From Lentisphaerota bacterium (lineage in GTDB: Bacteria; Verrucomicrobiota; Kiritimatiellia; RFP12; JAAYLN01): a stretch of DNA of 38,172 nucleotides. The DNA lies in NCBI GenBank assembly GCA_012521875.1, contig JAAYLN010000084.1:1-38172 (forward strand), written 5' to 3'. The translations under genes and the position numbers were made by a program. Below the pieces are notes generated by a model, which did not search any database, was not told the DNA's origin, and saw only the letters and a list, made by a program, of their open reading frames with translations. Position 1 is the stretch's first letter. Every line of letters starts with the position of its first letter. Of this stretch, positions 1 through 7,978 are shown piece after piece.

Positions 1-30
1 AAATTATTATTCTGACTAGCCGCCACGGCC

Positions 31-307
31 AGAGTACCGCCTTCAGGCGGAAGTGGATCAGTGTCTTCAGCCCCGTTCCCTTGCCCCCTTTTTCCAAAGG
101 AAAGAAGGCTTCGCGGGCCTGAAGGTCCTTGTTGACTTCCGGCTGAAGCCGGTACTCCGACGCGACTGCGATCCTTATACGGGGATTGTACCGTGAGCGC
201 TGCCTAGACCGACCGCAAAGTCATCACGGTACGGCTGGCGCGCGCCGGGGACGCCGCGTCTACCATGCTGCCCCTTCAGCCTTACCTACCGCCCCGCGTC
301 CCCCTCA
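31..307. repeat. 277-bp dispersed repeat, copy 1
   Basis: This stretch matches 4898-5174 over its whole length, with many substitutions but the same overall length. Its first 130 bases begin and end with related arms (31-54 and 135-157) that are near reverse complements of each other. Each arm is itself a hairpin of the form CCGCC-ttca-GGCGG or CCGGC-tgaa-GCCGG. The second half carries a shared block around 'ccgcgtctaccatgctgcc'. No reading frame is conserved between the copies, so it looks like a non-coding REP/MITE-like element. The outer boundaries are estimated by eye. Confidence 0.8.
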
Positions 308-336
308 CCCTTTTATACTCTCCTTTTACACTCTTC

Positions 337-361
337 GATCATACGACTGAGTCGTATGATC
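337..361. repeat. perfect 25-nt palindrome
   Basis: GATCATACGACT and its exact reverse complement flank a single G, giving a 12-bp perfect inverted repeat. No T-tract follows on either strand, so it is not a classical terminator. It could be a protein-binding site or another REP-type unit in this repeat-rich region. No gene lies within 250 bases. Confidence 0.75.
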
Positions 362-434
362 AACAAGCGCGACAAGCGATGACAATCGACAACGGCTTGC
401 ATCTGGCAGACCTACGCCTTATTCCATGACTATA

Positions 435-516
435 TCCCGCCCCTACAGGGCTAGTAATTTTTTGGCTCAATCCCCAGGCCATTGCCCTGGGCTGGCATGT
501 CGCGCCCCTTCAGGGC
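435..516. repeat. REP-like cluster of small GC-rich hairpins
   Basis: Three short palindromic words occur in a row: a CCCTACAGGG-type unit, CCCAGG-N7-CCTGGG, and a GCCCCTTCAGGGC unit, joined by AT-richer linkers. The style (a 'ccattgccctgggc' word followed by 'catgtcgcgcccc') resembles repetitive intergenic text found in several PVC and Bacteroidetes genomes; that comparison is from memory. No coding potential was seen. Confidence 0.5.
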
Positions 517-524
517 TGTCAGAA

Positions 525-562
525 ACTTTGTCGCGAGCCTTGTCGGTAACTTTGTCGAAGCC
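525..562 (-). repeat. CGACAAAG-type repeat module, reverse orientation
   Basis: Read on the minus strand this is nearly identical to the 38-base module found twice inside priA (10317-10354 and 10707-10744): three CGACAAAG or GACAAGG words separated by 'ttac' and 'ctcg'. Here it is intergenic, downstream of hicA. See the finding on the dispersed module. Confidence 0.75.
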
Positions 563-615
563 AACGAGTAAGCGGATGGAGTAAGTGAAACCTTTTAGCA
601 ACGAGGAAACAAGGG

Positions 616-855
616 CTACGCACGATCGTATGCGCTTATAAAGGCGTCCCTTGGTATTCCCGCCTGATTAAGGATCGTCCGCAACGTCGAACTCTTGATA
701 TAGGGATGATTCGGCATCGTCAGCGGCGTTGATGTACCATCTGCATTCTCGCGCACCATCGCGATGTGGTTTCCTTCACGGACAAGTCGGAAACCAAGTG
801 CTTCGAGAGCGCGGATAACCTTCCGGTTCGGCGCATCAACCGGAAACTTGGCCAT
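616..855 (-). CDS. hicA: HicA-type mRNA interferase toxin
   Basis: A 79-residue protein with the compact HicA (YcfA-like) layout: an N-terminal helix and strand (RALEALGFRLVREGNHIAM), the conserved histidine in GNHI, and a C-terminal half with MPNHPYIKSSTLRTILNQAGI. Members are small dsRBD-fold ribonucleases that cut mRNA and are neutralised by HicB; the cut itself is not shown by the sequence. The ORF track starts one codon earlier at a TTG; I use the ATG at 853-855. That start comes from a 19-bp tandem duplication (839-876), and no Shine-Dalgarno is visible before it. The gene lies 18 bases downstream of hicB in the same orientation. Confidence 0.85.
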   Translation of the reverse strand: MAKFPVDAPNRKVIRALEALGFRLVREGNHIAMVRENADGTSTPLTMPNHPYIKSSTLRTILNQAGIPRDAFISAYDRA

Positions 856-876
856 CAACCGGAAACTTGGCCATCA
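839..876. repeat. 19-bp tandem duplication at the hicB/hicA junction
   Basis: The unit TGATGGCCAAGTTTCCGGT (minus strand) occurs twice back to back. The first copy holds the hicB stop overlapping an ATG (TGATGG); the second copy supplies the functional hicA ATG. Because 19 is not a multiple of 3, the first ATG now opens a 12-codon frame that ends in TGA. A single-unit ancestor would have had an ATGA stop/start overlap. Confidence 0.9.
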
Positions 877-1098
877 GGCTGGAACTCCCGCCTCGGCGAT
901 GAACGCCTCGAGGATAGGCGGATCAACTTGGAGACAATCCGCGCCGAATGTCTCCAGATGGAATTGCAGGGCCGACTTGAGATCAGCAACTGCTGCCTCG
1001 TATGTGTCGCCCTGGCCAACAACGACCCCCTTGATCCCTAGAGGATATGCCACGTAGGTGTCCGGATGTCGCTCTATGACTATTTTCAACGCGCTCAT
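874..1098 (-). CDS. hicB: HicB-family antitoxin
   Basis: A 74-residue protein with the HicB fold signature: an N-terminal strand (LKIVIERHPDTYVAYPLG), a central VGQGDTYEAAVADLKSAL segment and a short acidic tail. HicB proteins bind and block HicA and often repress their own operon. No separate helix-turn-helix or ribbon-helix-helix extension is visible, so DNA binding is uncertain. The ORF track begins at 1281, but the ATG at 1096-1098 is preceded by GGAGAG about 10 bases upstream and matches the usual family start. The antitoxin precedes the toxin, the reverse of the commonest hicAB order. Confidence 0.82.
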   Translation of the reverse strand: MSALKIVIERHPDTYVAYPLGIKGVVVGQGDTYEAAVADLKSALQFHLETFGADCLQVDPPILEAFIAEAGVPA

Positions 1099-1122
1099 CT
1101 TGCACTGCTCTCCATGTGTCCA

Positions 1123-1151
1123 AGTGTACCCCACCACTGCCTCGTCTGCAA
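1123..1151 (-). promoter_or_regulatory. sigma-70-like promoter of hicBA
   Basis: On the minus strand TTGCAG (1146-1151) and TACACT (1123-1128) are separated by exactly 17 bases and lie just upstream of the hicB ribosome-binding site, leaving a leader of about 18 bases. Assigned by pattern only. Confidence 0.55.
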
Positions 1152-1157
1152 GCAGAC
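1144..1157. promoter_or_regulatory. candidate hicBA operator
   Basis: An inverted repeat GTCTGC-AA-GCAGAC overlaps the -35 box of the proposed hicBA promoter. Toxin-antitoxin operons are commonly autoregulated through inverted repeats at this place. This short HicB shows no obvious DNA-binding domain, so the role is a guess. Confidence 0.35.
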
Positions 1158-1284
1158 AAACGCTTTGCCCTTTATTTGCCTTAGCCTCACTTGCTATACT
1201 GCAAGGCAGATACTGAAGAAGGGTTTCTTCCAAAACGGAGCACCACCCGTTATCTTTCAACCAACGCCAACCGAGGGTCAACGC

Positions 1285-2193
1285 ATGGACAGGCGAGAGT
1301 TTATCAAGACGGCAGCGGTCGCGACGGCCGCGACGGCCGTCAACCTTAAGGCCGGCGCGCAGACAGCGGCTCCCGCCGAGGCGGGATTATCCACCGTCGT
1401 TGCCGTCCGCAACGGGGATCCCGTGACCATGTTCCGAAAGGGCATCGAGGCCCTCGGCGGCATGAAGGCCTTCGTCAAGCCCGGCCAGAACGTCGTGGTC
1501 AAGCCCAACATCGCATGGGACAGGACGCCGGAATACGGCGCGAACACCTCGCCCGAACTTGTCGCGGAAATCGTGCGCCAGGCGCTCGCCGCAGGTGCCG
1601 GGGAAGTGACCGTGTTCGACCACACCTGCAACGAATGGAAAAGCTGCTACAAGAACAGCGGCATCGAGGCGGCGGCCACGGAGGCAGGAGCGAAAGTGGT
1701 TTCGGCAGGCAGCGAGGGGGACTACGAGCCACGGACGGCCGAGGGTGCGGTGAAAATGAAGAAGGCGCTGATCCACAAGGCACTCCTCGCCGCCGATGTC
1801 GTAATCAACGTGCCAATACTTAAAAACCATGGCGGAGCCAAGATGACGGCCGCCATGAAGAACTGGATGGGCGTGGTGTGGGATCGGGGCTTCATGCACA
1901 GGAACAACCTCCCCCAGTGCATCGCCGACGCCATCTTGTACAGGAAGCCCGACCTGAACGTCATAGACGCCTACCGGGTCATGCTCACCAACGGCCCGCG
2001 GGGCGTCGGCCTTTCCGATGTCGTGGAAAGGAAGTACATGCTGCTGTCGCGGGACATCGTGGCCATTGATTCCCAGGCGGCAAAGATCATGGAGTACTCT
2101 AAAGAGAACGTGCCGTACATCGCCCTCGGGGAAAAACTGGGCCTGGGCACGACCGACCCGCTGAAAATGTCCATCACAAGAATCGACGCATGA
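1285..2193 (+). CDS. DUF362 family protein with Tat signal
   Basis: A 302-residue protein. The N-terminus MDRREFIKTAAVATAA is a textbook twin-arginine signal (RREFIK then an alanine-rich h-region), so the folded protein is probably exported by Tat. The mature part is a DUF362 domain: VVVKPNIAWD near residue 70, a GAGEVTVFDHTC strand, then ADVVINVPILKNHGGAKMTAAMKNWMGV and a C-terminal DLNVIDAYRVM strand. DUF362 proteins often accompany Fe-S proteins, and their reaction is mostly unknown. The ORF track begins at 1066, but the ATG at 1285 gives the Tat signal and has a GAGG-like site upstream. Its stop overlaps the next start (ATGA), and tatA and tatC follow, which fits Tat export. Confidence 0.85.
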   Translation: MDRREFIKTAAVATAATAVNLKAGAQTAAPAEAGLSTVVAVRNGDPVTMFRKGIEALGGMKAFVKPGQNVVVKPNIAWDRTPEYGANTSPELVAEIVRQALAAGAGEVTVFDHTCNEWKSCYKNSGIEAAATEAGAKVVSAGSEGDYEPRTAEGAVKMKKALIHKALLAADVVINVPILKNHGGAKMTAAMKNWMGVVWDRGFMHRNNLPQCIADAILYRKPDLNVIDAYRVMLTNGPRGVGLSDVVERKYMLLSRDIVAIDSQAAKIMEYSKENVPYIALGEKLGLGTTDPLKMSITRIDA

Positions 2194-3683
2194 AGAAGGC
2201 ACCCCGCAGAATCCGCATCGCCACCGCCCTGACGGTGCTTGTCATCCTGGCGCTGGTCTTCGCGGGCAGGCTGCCGCTGCTGCCCCAGGCCGGCCCCGCG
2301 ATTCTGCGCGTTGCCGCCACAGGCGCCGCGACGGCGGCGGTTGTCGTGGCCGTGCTCGTGCTCCTGACATGGCTCTACGGGCGCTTCTACTGCGCGGCGC
2401 TGTGTCCGCTCGGCATCCTGCAGGATTTCATCGGCTGGGTGTCGCGCCGCAAAAGCAAAAGAACGCCACGAAAAAACCTCAAGACGCTGCGCTACACCAT
2501 TCTGGCCGTAACGGCCGGCCTGATTGCGGCAGGCTGGACAATCCCGGCCAAACTATTCGAGCCGTTCTCCGTGTTCGGCCGCTTTTACGCCGGTTTTGTG
2601 ATGCCCGTGTTTGCGAAGTTTGTGCGAAGGCACGGCATCCGGGTGATTGACGGCGACTATGCAGCAAGCGCGGCGGGCATCGCCGCCGGTGCAGGCGTCC
2701 TGGCCGTCCTGATTCTTCTGGTTGTCTGGAAAAGGAGAATCTACTGCACGTCCATCTGCCCCGTGGGAACCCTGCTCGGCCTTTGCTCCAAGGCCGGGGC
2801 TTTCCGCATGAGCATTGGAGAGTCGTGCGTCCACTGCGGAAAATGCGCCACGGTGTGCCCGGCCGGCTGTATCGACCCCGGGGCGGGCACGCTGGACAAC
2901 GAGCGCTGCCTGCGCTGCATGAACTGCGTGGCCGTGTGCCCGCGGAACTCCATCACATGGTCAAGACGCCGTGCCACCGGCAAGGCGGTTTCCCGCCAAC
3001 CCGCTGGAGAAGACGCACGCGAACCGCGCCGCCGCTTCCTGGCGGGCATGGCGGGGACAGTGCTGGCCTCGTTCGGCCTCGGCCGGATATTCAAGCCCAA
3101 CGGAATGGCAAAACGTCCTCCACAGCCCGCAATCTATCCGCCGGGTGGCGGAAGCGCGGCGCGTTTCGAGTCCAAATGCACCGCGTGTCTTCTGTGCGTC
3201 GCGAACTGCGGCGGCAACGTGCTGCGCGCACCGGACTCGAAAATCCGCTCCGTCCATCTGGACTACGAAAAAGGCATGTGCGAGTTCAACTGCAACATGT
3301 GCTCGACAATCTGCCCCACCGGCGCCATCCGCCCCCTGCCGCTTGAGAAGAAACAACGCTGCCGCATCGGAATGGCCGAGCTGCACAAGTCACGCTGCGT
3401 TGCCTTTGTCGACGGCACCCATTGCGGCGCCTGCGCCGAGCATTGCCCGACGGGTGCCTTGCGCATGGTGCAGCACGCGGGCGCCCCCTGCCCCGTTCCG
3501 GAACTGAACAAGGACCTCTGCATCGGATGCGGCAACTGCAGCTACCCATGCCCCGTGAAACCCGTCCCCGCCATGACCGTATCCCCGGTTCCCATCCAGA
3601 CGCAGGCCGCCGACCCTGCACACTATTTCGACAAACCGCCCGCCGAGGCGCACCCCCATCAGGATGACGCCTGGCTGATCTGA
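2190..3683 (+). CDS. membrane polyferredoxin, NapH-NapG-like fusion
   Basis: A 497-residue protein with two parts. Residues 1-260 resemble NapH/NosR-type membrane ferredoxins: hydrophobic segments at about 10-30, 40-62, 100-118 and 160-180, each pair followed by a CxxxCP motif (68-72 and 186-190), then two 4Fe-4S sites (CVHCGKCATVCP, CLRCMNCVAVCP). Residues 280-300 form an internal twin-arginine-like sequence (RRRFLAGMAG) and another hydrophobic segment. Residues 330-460 are NapG-like with four more cysteine groups (CTACLLCVANC, CNMCSTICP, CGACAEHCP, CIGCGNCSYPCP). A role moving electrons across the membrane to the periplasm is inferred. The operon with DUF362 and tatAC supports Tat-dependent placement of the C-terminal half. 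Confidence 0.83.
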   Translation: MKKAPRRIRIATALTVLVILALVFAGRLPLLPQAGPAILRVAATGAATAAVVVAVLVLLTWLYGRFYCAALCPLGILQDFIGWVSRRKSKRTPRKNLKTLRYTILAVTAGLIAAGWTIPAKLFEPFSVFGRFYAGFVMPVFAKFVRRHGIRVIDGDYAASAAGIAAGAGVLAVLILLVVWKRRIYCTSICPVGTLLGLCSKAGAFRMSIGESCVHCGKCATVCPAGCIDPGAGTLDNERCLRCMNCVAVCPRNSITWSRRRATGKAVSRQPAGEDAREPRRRFLAGMAGTVLASFGLGRIFKPNGMAKRPPQPAIYPPGGGSAARFESKCTACLLCVANCGGNVLRAPDSKIRSVHLDYEKGMCEFNCNMCSTICPTGAIRPLPLEKKQRCRIGMAELHKSRCVAFVDGTHCGACAEHCPTGALRMVQHAGAPCPVPELNKDLCIGCGNCSYPCPVKPVPAMTVSPVPIQTQAADPAHYFDKPPAEAHPHQDDAWLI

Positions 3684-3710
3684 CCACCCCAACCACAAGG
3701 AGATGTAAAA

Positions 3711-3944
3711 ATGTCCGTTGGCATGTCTGAAATCCTTCTTATCCTGCTCATTGTCCTGCTCGTGTTCGGCGCGAAGCGCATCCCGGAAATCGCCAGGGCC
3801 CTGGGGCGCGCTTCCTACGAGTTCAAAAAGGCCAAGGGCGAAATCCAAAGGGAAACGGAAGAGCTGATGAAAGAGAGTGAAAAGCTCGCCGAAGCCGAAG
3901 CGAAGAGACCCGACGAGAAGCAAGACGACACCACCCATGGCTGA
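3711..3944 (+). CDS. tatA: Sec-independent translocase subunit TatA
   Basis: A 77-residue protein typical of TatA/TatE: a short N-terminal hydrophobic helix (EILLILLIVLLVFGA), a hinge, the amphipathic helix KRIPEIARALGRASYEFKKA, and a charged Glu/Lys-rich tail. TatA oligomers form the pore through which TatC-bound folded substrates pass. A strong AAGGAG lies 8-9 bases before the ATG. The gene is 27 bases downstream of the polyferredoxin and overlaps tatC. No separate TatB is present in the window, so this is probably a minimal TatA-TatC system. Confidence 0.93.
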   Translation: MSVGMSEILLILLIVLLVFGAKRIPEIARALGRASYEFKKAKGEIQRETEELMKESEKLAEAEAKRPDEKQDDTTHG

Positions 3945-4800
3945 AGCGCAGCCCGACACCTTTATCGCGCATCTCGAGGAACTCCGGCGCACGCTGCTGG
4001 CCTGTCTGGCCTCCTGGGCTCTGGCGCTTCCCGCCGGCCTGGCGCTGGCGCCCTGGACCGTGTCCGCCCTGCTGCGCTGGAGCTGTCCGGCGTCGTTGTC
4101 CACACTGCACTATTTCTCCCCGCTGGAGGTTTTCGTCGTCCACCTCCGGATGGGATGCGTCATCGCGGCGGTGCTGTGCTATCCCTACGCCATGCACCGC
4201 ATCTGGAGATTCCTCCGGCCGGCCTTGTATGACAACGAACGCCAATCCCTGCGTGTCTGGATTGTCTATTCGTCGGTTCTCTTTCTCGCGGGCGGCGCCT
4301 TCTGTATTGCCACGATCCTGCCGATTTTGATGCAATTCTCCGCCTCGTTTGCGACGCCCCGGATCACCCCGGTCATCGGCATTGCCCAGTTCATGTCGCT
4401 GGCGGGCGCGCTGATCCTGGCCTTCGGCGTGATGTTCCAGACGCCGATTGCCGTCTGCGCCCTCGTCAGATTCGGTGTGATCAGCGTGGAGAAGCTGAAG
4501 CAGTCCCGGCCCTATATGCTGATCGTCATCCTGATCGTGGCGGCCATCCTCACGCCCCCCGACGTCCTCAGCCAGATCATGCTGGCCCTGCCGACCTGGC
4601 TCCTGTTCGAGGTGGGGATTTTCCTGGCCTCGCGCACAAGGCCCGCACAACAGCTAGGCGAACAACACCCGCCAGACGAACCCCGCGCGAAACTGATCGA
4701 ACCGCCCCGACCCCAACCCGCCGACGACGACACCAACGGTACCGACGACACCATGCTGTCGTTCTACGAGCAGGAATCCTCGCGAACAGCAAAAGAATAA
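3937..4800 (+). CDS. tatC: Sec-independent translocase subunit TatC
   Basis: A 287-residue polytopic membrane protein and the signal-peptide receptor of the Tat system. The N-terminal FIAHLEELRRTL is the conserved cytoplasmic signature; IWRFLRPALYDNERQSLR matches the conserved loop before the third helix, and six hydrophobic segments follow to about residue 230. The last 50 residues are a Pro/Asp/Glu-rich tail beyond the usual family length. The ORF track uses a GTG at 3877, but the ATG at 3937 places the signature correctly; it overlaps the tatA stop by 8 bases, indicating translational coupling. Confidence 0.93.
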   Translation: MAEAQPDTFIAHLEELRRTLLACLASWALALPAGLALAPWTVSALLRWSCPASLSTLHYFSPLEVFVVHLRMGCVIAAVLCYPYAMHRIWRFLRPALYDNERQSLRVWIVYSSVLFLAGGAFCIATILPILMQFSASFATPRITPVIGIAQFMSLAGALILAFGVMFQTPIAVCALVRFGVISVEKLKQSRPYMLIVILIVAAILTPPDVLSQIMLALPTWLLFEVGIFLASRTRPAQQLGEQHPPDEPRAKLIEPPRPQPADDDTNGTDDTMLSFYEQESSRTAKE

Positions 4801-5264
4801 GGTCTTGCAAGACTCAGGCGGATGACACGGAGACCGTTAACCGCCAAGACGCCAAGAGCGCCAAGTTTTTACGCTTTATTACAACTAGCGCGCCGTCAGA
4901 GTACCGCCTTCAGGCGGAAGTGGTTCAGGGGCTTCAGCCCCGTTCCCATGCCCCCTTTTTCCAAGGGAAAAAGGGCTTCGCGGGCCTGAAGGCCCTTGTT
5001 AACTTCCGGCTGAAGCCGGTACTCCGCCCCGACTGCGCCCCCCATACAGGGACTGTACCGCCAGCCGCGCAATGACCAACCACAAAGGCTGCACGGTACG
5101 GCGGGCACACGGCGTGACTGCCGCGTCTACCATGCTGCCCCTTCAGCCTTACCCACCGCCCCGCGTCCCCCTCATGCCATCTGCTGCATGGTGTGATTTC
5201 ATTGACCCCATTGACCGTGTTGACCTTAATGACGGTGGCCCATCGTGGTGCGGTTCCACGCTGG
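4801..5264. repeat. intergenic repeat block after tatC (dispersed repeat copy 2)
   Basis: There is no gene here. 4839-4865 is a 27-base word built on 'cgccaag' units, identical to 13120-13146. 4898-5174 is the second copy of the 277-bp repeat described at 31-307, with paired hairpin arms at 4898-4921 and 5002-5024. 5200-5233 contains TTGACC repeated every 9 bases. The block ends at the stop of the disrupted beta-helix gene, which points towards it. Confidence 0.8.
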
Positions 5265-7978
5265 TCAGCGCAGCAGGAAAATCGAGCCGCCTCCGTGCTG
5301 GAGTTCGGCACAGCCGATATCGGGGTGCCTGCCGTAGATGCGCTGGTTGCCGTAGAGGTCACGCGCACCGGCGTGCCAGTCGAGCAGTGTCGCGGCATCG
5401 CGGCATGGCCCGTCAACATAAATCCGGATGCGCCCTTCACGGTCGAAGGTATAGACGTTACCGGTCGCCTCGATGCAACCAGCCCCCAACCCGTTGGTCG
5501 GGTAGGTGCAACTGTAGGTGATGCGGGTGGTCGCGTTGCAGTTCGGGATTACATCGGCGTCGTCCGTGACGAAGTTGTCGGCAATCAGGCAGTTGACAAC
5601 GACGGCGCCGGTATTGGCATAGAGCGCGCGGTTCACGTCTGTCACGCCGCTCTCGTAGCTGTTGCCCACAACCGTGCAGTTGGCCGCAGTCGCGTTCTCG
5701 ACCCAGAGTCCGCAGGACTGTGTGATTTTGAGACCGGTGTCGTCAAGGTGGTTGCTGATGACGAGTGAATTGCGGATGGTACCACCGGCGATGTAGGCCG
5801 CGCCGCGTGCGTGGTGCGTCTGTTTGTCGTCGTGGTTGTCACGGAACTCCAGGCGGTCGGAAAAGGCGGCGGTGCCCTTCTGGTAAAGCGCGATGCCGTA
5901 GTGGTTCTGATTGGCACAGTTCGCGAGGAAGAGCGTGTCGAGAATCGAGCCGTTGTCGTTATAGACTATGCCGTAGCCGTAGTTGTTCATGTAGTTCGCC
6001 GTGACGAGGACGTTCGAAATCACGCCGCCCGCATTGTAAATCGCGCTGCCGCTGCCCCCCTTGCCCCGCGTGACCGTGAGATCGCAAAGACGCGCCGTCG
6101 GGCCGTAGAGTTCTATGAGTCTTCCGGTGTTTCCGGCGTCGAGCACCACATCCTCGCGTATGCCCGTGCATCCGCGGATCGTCACGTCGCGCCCGTTAGC
6201 GACGATAATCGTGCCGTCCGTCTTCGCGGAGGCCGCGTTGATCATGTGGGTGCCGTTTGTCAGCAGAATGGTGGTACCGTCGAGCGCGTAACGGAGTGCC
6301 TCGTTGACGTTCGTCGCGGCGGTTTCCCAAGTCGCATAAGGCGGTGTTGCGGCGTCGTTTTTCTGAACGACATACAGGGTCGCGGGGCCGACGGTGAAAT
6401 CGCGCGAGAAGAGCGTAGAGTTGCCACCTTTGGTGGCCTTGAGGGAGAGCGTCACGGTACCGTAGGCGGAAAGCTGCGCGGTCACGGAATCAGGTGTGCC
6501 GAGGGATTGCTCGAAAGTGCCGTCCCCATCCAGATCCCACTCGAATGTCGCCCCGGCGGGATCGCCCTCGACGACAGGTGTGAGCGTGAAGAAAAACGGC
6601 GTCGTGCCATCGTAAGAAATCACCGCGTAGCGGTCCGCTTCGAACACCGCGGCGAAGGAGGCGGCCTGGCGCTCGCAAGGGCCGATATCCGGTGCCGTGC
6701 CGGAGAGGCGCGGTAGTCCCGCGTAATCGAGTGCCGTCGCCTCCCAGCCCGCCGTAAAGCCGGCATCAATGAGTGCCGAACCGAGTGGCGGTACAAGCTC
6801 GCCATCGTTGTAGCGGAGCATGCCGTATTCAAAGGCGACGGCACCGGGCATCGCGGCGTCCGGTACGGGAGTGGCGCAGTTGATGAAGGCGGATGCCGTT
6901 CCGCCCCAGTCCGCCGCCTCGCCGCTGACGGCACGGTTGCCGGCGATGACGCAGTTGCGCACGGTGCCGCCCGCCGCGCGGACGCCGTACACCGTGTAGG
7001 AGGCGTCGGTAATGATGTGGGTGTTGTTGACGACGAGGCAGTTTTCGAGCACACCGCCGCCGACCCAGACGCCGCTGGCCTTGTTGGAATAACGGCAGGA
7101 GCCGAGTCGCGTGTCGGCGATGATGCTGTTGCGGACAGTGCCGCCGGTCATATAGACCGCGGCCTGCGTGCCCTGGTGCGCCTCGTTGGCGAGATAGTTG
7201 TTGGTGATCGTGCAGCGGTCGACGAGCGACGCGGCATCGGCCTGCTGGATGGCGATGGCGCCGCCGTTCTGGCAGAGGCGGTTGCCGTCGATAAGAGAAT
7301 CAATGATGCGGCCGCCGTTTACATTGAAAACAGTAGCATAACCGTAGTTGGCGATCAGGCACTTGGTAACGCGGCAGTTCGTGACCATGCCGCCGTAGTT
7401 GTAGATACCAAAAGCCTTGTCGCTGTTAGCACCGGCGCCGTTGCGGATAGTGACGGAGGCGAGGACGGCCCCCGGGGTGAGAATCCGGACGACGCGCCGG
7501 ACATCGGAACCGGTGATTTCGACATCCTTCCAGGCGCCGCTGTAGCCTCGGTCGTCGAAGCCATGTTCTTCGTGAACCCGAAGACACCGCCCGCTCCGCC
7601 GCCGGCATCATAGACACGCGCCTCGAAGCGGTACCAGCCCGCAGGCAGATTCGTGATGTTCAGGTATTGCATAGAATTGACGCCGGAGAGCGTGTTGGTG
7701 TGGATGCGGACGAAACACTTGTCGTCGATGCGGGCGCCGAAGCGCACATCATCACCGTCGAGGTAGATTTCACCCCAGTAGATCCATGTCCGCGGCGGCT
7801 ACCAGTTGGCGGACGAGGTCACCACCTCCACGCCGGCGCAGGAGTTCGTGACCGATGGATAGGCCGTTGTGTTCCATCCGCCCACAGTGCCATAGTTCAG
7901 GCCGGGCCGCAGCGCGGCGCTGGCGCACCACGGCAGCGCGATGACGATCAGACAGCAGGAGAGACAAAGCTTCTTCAT
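5265..7978 (-). pseudogene. disrupted secreted beta-helix protein
   Basis: The N-terminus MKKLCLSCCLIVIALPWCASA is a signal peptide with GAGGA 8-9 bases upstream. It leads into a PA14/lectin-like domain (PGLNYGTVGGWNTT ... WIYWGEIYLDGDD). An in-frame TAG at 7799-7801 interrupts that domain, and reading resumes in the same frame. Near 7560 the frame shifts: the text after FGFTKN continues sensibly (GFDDRGYSGAWKDVEITG) only in the frame of the 707-residue ORF. That ORF holds a right-handed beta-helix, a PKD-like segment (ATFEWDLDGDGTFEQ), and a second beta-helix clearly related to the first. The C-terminus ends DIGCAELQHGGGSIFLLR. It was probably a cell-surface or secreted protein and now looks broken, although sequencing or assembly error cannot be excluded. 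Confidence 0.75.
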
